From contig CM033399.1 in assembly GCA_019426215.1 (NCBI GenBank), positions 33,861,022-33,925,021 of the forward strand: DNA of 64,000 bases, given 5' to 3'. The notes beneath the pieces were generated by a model, which had not been told where the DNA came from, searched no databases, and saw only the letters and a list, made by a program, of their open reading frames with translations. A program made the position numbers and the translations under genes. Position 1 is the stretch's first letter. Every line of letters begins with the position of its first letter. This stretch comes from Buddleja alternifolia (Eukaryota > Streptophyta > Magnoliopsida > Lamiales > Scrophulariaceae). Positions 62,001 through 64,000 of this stretch are shown here, piece by piece.

Positions 62001-63417
62001 AGACGGAAGCTTAAGTTTCCGGGATAGAAACTGAAGCGAGAAAGGAATCGACTAGGAGGGTTTAGTGACCGAGAGGAGAAAGCGCGAGAAGTACTTCCTT
62101 CACTAGTATCGTTGAAGCTTGATTCACCCCACTCGTGGAGATTAATGCCCGAGTTTATGCAGTTCATGTCATCACTCTGTTCAGCCTTGTCTGTCCTATA
62201 ACATTCAGCTGAAGCTTGACAAGGACCCGATTTGTTCTCACTTGGACAAGAGTCAGTCTTGCCATTTTCTTCACTTGGGCACTTGGACACCTAAAAAATG
62301 TCAAGATAATGCTACTTAAGAAGAAAAAGAGTGGCATTTTGGCAAAAGTCAAGAATTATAGTGCAATACGTGTGATTGGACATATGAGAACATTGTTTAT
62401 GAAAAGTCAAAACCATGCTTTTGATTCACATAAACGTTTTCCTACCGACCCACAACTTGAAGTCATTCTGTATACTTCAATTTTTTGTTATACTCAATAT
62501 AATCAGAGAAAAATAACCACGAATCTATCCTACTCACAAATCTCTTATCTCCAATTTAACTTTTCGCTTTTTCTTCACATTGATATCTTCAAGTTAGAAC
62601 GAAATCTTCGCATATGGAAAAGCATCACTAATGTACAAGGTGTGTGACCCTGGATGCCTACCTCAGTCAACTTCACTCCATTTTCGAAAAGAACCGTAAT
62701 TTCAATTGCAAACCTCCTTACTCAAGTTCACATTGATATCTTTAAGTTAGAACGAAATCTTCACATATGGAAAAGCATCGCTAATGTACAAGGTGTGTGA
62801 CCCTGGATGCCTACCTCAAACAACTTCACACCATTTTCGAAAAGCACCGCAATTTCAAATGCAAACCTCCTCACTCAATTTCACAAAAATAACAGAACAA
62901 AGAATAATTGAACCTTTAATAGAAAGGTCCGATAATCATTGGTCGACCAGGAAGAACGTATAAATGCACCAATCCTTCAGACTCATCACCGGGAAAATCT
63001 ATGCTAGACCAAGTCCACTGGTTCCCACACACGCTTGTGATCGACACAGAATTCACAGTCGGGCCATTGGACTCGGTCCGGCATCACCACCACAATTTCA
63101 CATAAAAATTATATTCCCATTACATTCTAATTTCCCACACCCTACAATCATTATATACTAAATAATCACATAATAATCCGATCTTCACAAAATCAAAAAT
63201 CACTCGAAATCAAGTAAAAACACAATGCGTGAGAACTAACAAAATCCACCTGAGGATCATCATCGTCGCCGGCGCGATGCGATCGGAGACATGACGATTT
63301 CAAAACTCTGCTTCTGCTGGATCGGCTCCGCCGTACAACACCTGAAGACGATGAAGACGGCTGCGGCGGCGGCGGCGATGAGCCATCCGCATTGTGCTTG
63401 CTACTGCTCAACCCCAT
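59010..63417 (-). CDS. RING-H2 E3 ubiquitin ligase, frame break between exons 2 and 3
   Basis: RING-H2 ligases bind an E2 enzyme and pass ubiquitin to a target. Exons recognised on the minus strand: 63417-63250, 62290-61268, 60580-60408, 60144-59990, 59564-59454 and 59067-59010. The N-terminus MGLSSSK could be myristoylated at Gly2. A long Ser/Arg/Asn-rich, probably disordered region follows (exon 2, 341 codons), ending [20 protein letters not shown]. Exon 3 reads [17 protein letters not shown] and [16 protein letters not shown]. The RING is CYIC...LPCHHEFH...AC...CPLC with all eight zinc ligands, ending RRDICQPD. Introns are GT-AG. Exon 2 ends in phase 0 but exon 3 needs one extra base, so a linking microexon of 3n+1 nt is required or the gene is frameshifted; I did not find one. 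Target unknown. Confidence 0.82.
62576..62881. repeat. 153-bp tandem duplication in intron 1 of the RING gene
   Basis: The word cacattgatatctt starts at 62576 and 62729, 153 bp apart. The two copies are highly similar throughout (gttagaacgaaatctt, tggaaaagcatc, gtgtgtgaccctggatgcct). Non-coding. Confidence 0.9.
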
Positions 63418-63703
63418 ATCTTACTCTCTTTCATTCACTCATCATTCCAATAATTTTGGCATTAATGTGAATGAATGAAGATCTGATCTGCTGTGAATTA
63501 CTCAGATTACTACATGTTACAATGTTCAGATCCAGAGGTTGATGTTAATTATTGCCATTTTGAAGCTAACTGTACTGTAGTATACTTACAGTAATGAGGG
63601 GGAGGGGGGTGGTTTGAAATGTGGCAGTATTTGGGGATTCAAAAATGGAGCTTGATTGGGACGCCATGCCTGAATATATAAGAACTTGGGTTACGGAATG
63701 GGG
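63418..63703 (-). promoter_or_regulatory. Upstream region of the RING gene
   Basis: The CT-rich leader-like sequence directly precedes the start at 63417. No clear TATA box was seen at the expected spacing. No other gene. Confidence 0.4.
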
Positions 63704-63959
63704 CCCATGAAAAATGGGCTTGTACCAATGGTTATTGGATCTGAAAGCCCATAACCAGAGTTGGGCTAGGCAGCCCACACATAGTTTACGCCAAATATTA
63801 CTGGTGGTCCCTTAAATTTTACTTTGGTCTTCCCATGAAAAATGGGCTTGTACCAATAGTTATTGGGTCTTAAAGCCCATAACTAGAGTTAGGCTGGGCA
63901 GCCCCAAACATAATTTACGCCAAATATTACTAGTGGTCCCTTAAATTTTACTTTCGTCC
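63704..63959. repeat. 128-bp tandem duplication with TGGGCT/AGCCCA motifs
   Basis: Two copies, 63704-63831 and 63832-63959, begin cccatgaaaaatgggcttgt and share gcccataac, agttgggct/agttaggctgggca and ttaaattttacttt. Each copy carries several TGGGCT/AGCCCA words, which resemble the TCP-bound site II element. The array ends 41 bp before the window edge. Confidence 0.88.
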
Positions 63960-64000
63960 GTTAAGCTTAATCGGGATGATTCTTCAACTTCAAAATTATT

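Overview
The window is nuclear DNA of a flowering plant, almost certainly a eudicot and perhaps a Lamiales-type asterid (that finer placement is only a guess from protein flavour). The reasons are genes with many GT-AG introns, plant-only protein families (a PRONE-domain RopGEF, a BAHD acyltransferase, a BZR1-domain beta-amylase, a plastid DUF1350 protein), AT-rich intergenic DNA and dense nested retrotransposons and MITEs. I saw no prokaryotic features, CRISPR arrays, tRNA or rRNA genes.

Layout. 1-13.7 kb is transposon territory: the end of a Copia-type LTR (1-684), a LINE endonuclease fragment, a 2.1-kb foldback repeat holding a hAT-like MITE, a 952-bp hAT-like MITE with a perfect 8-bp target duplication, and a decayed LINE (about 5.85-13.67 kb) that was itself hit by a hAT-like MITE and by a 1.6-kb solo LTR. 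16-23.6 kb is a RopGEF gene (ROPGEF14-like, +). 23.9-24.9 kb has LINE 3' ends. 26.25-28.1 kb is a two-exon BAHD acyltransferase gene (+) whose promoter carries four copies of a 92-bp tandem repeat. 28.8-31.9 kb is a nine-exon plastid DUF1350 gene (-). 34.6-37.2 kb is an ALKBH8-like tRNA-modifying oxygenase gene (+) with a GC-AG intron. 37.8-44.7 kb is a nine-exon BZR1-type beta-amylase gene (-). 44.83-56.88 kb is one nested insertion just upstream of that gene: a LINE interrupted by a complete 6.36-kb Copia-like element (two 768-bp LTRs, 5-bp target duplication) and by a hAT-like MITE. 59.0-63.4 kb is a RING-H2 ubiquitin ligase gene (-), and the window closes with a 128-bp tandem duplication.

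The cellular genes have unrelated jobs (Rop GTPase signalling, acyl transfer, a plastid protein, tRNA wobble modification, starch/brassinosteroid-type regulation, ubiquitination) and show no clustering into a pathway. Exon coordinates were worked out by hand from splice signals and frame. Five of the six gene models close in frame; the RING gene needs an unseen linking exon or is broken.

I found no clearly new molecular system. The most unusual points are the lost second catalytic Glu in the beta-amylase, the 12-kb nested insertion about 150 bp upstream of its start codon, the frame discontinuity in the RING gene, a 69-bp copy of a gene's own exon-intron junction placed upstream of it, the promoter tandem repeat of the BAHD gene, and one repeat family found in three introns of two neighbouring genes in the same orientation.
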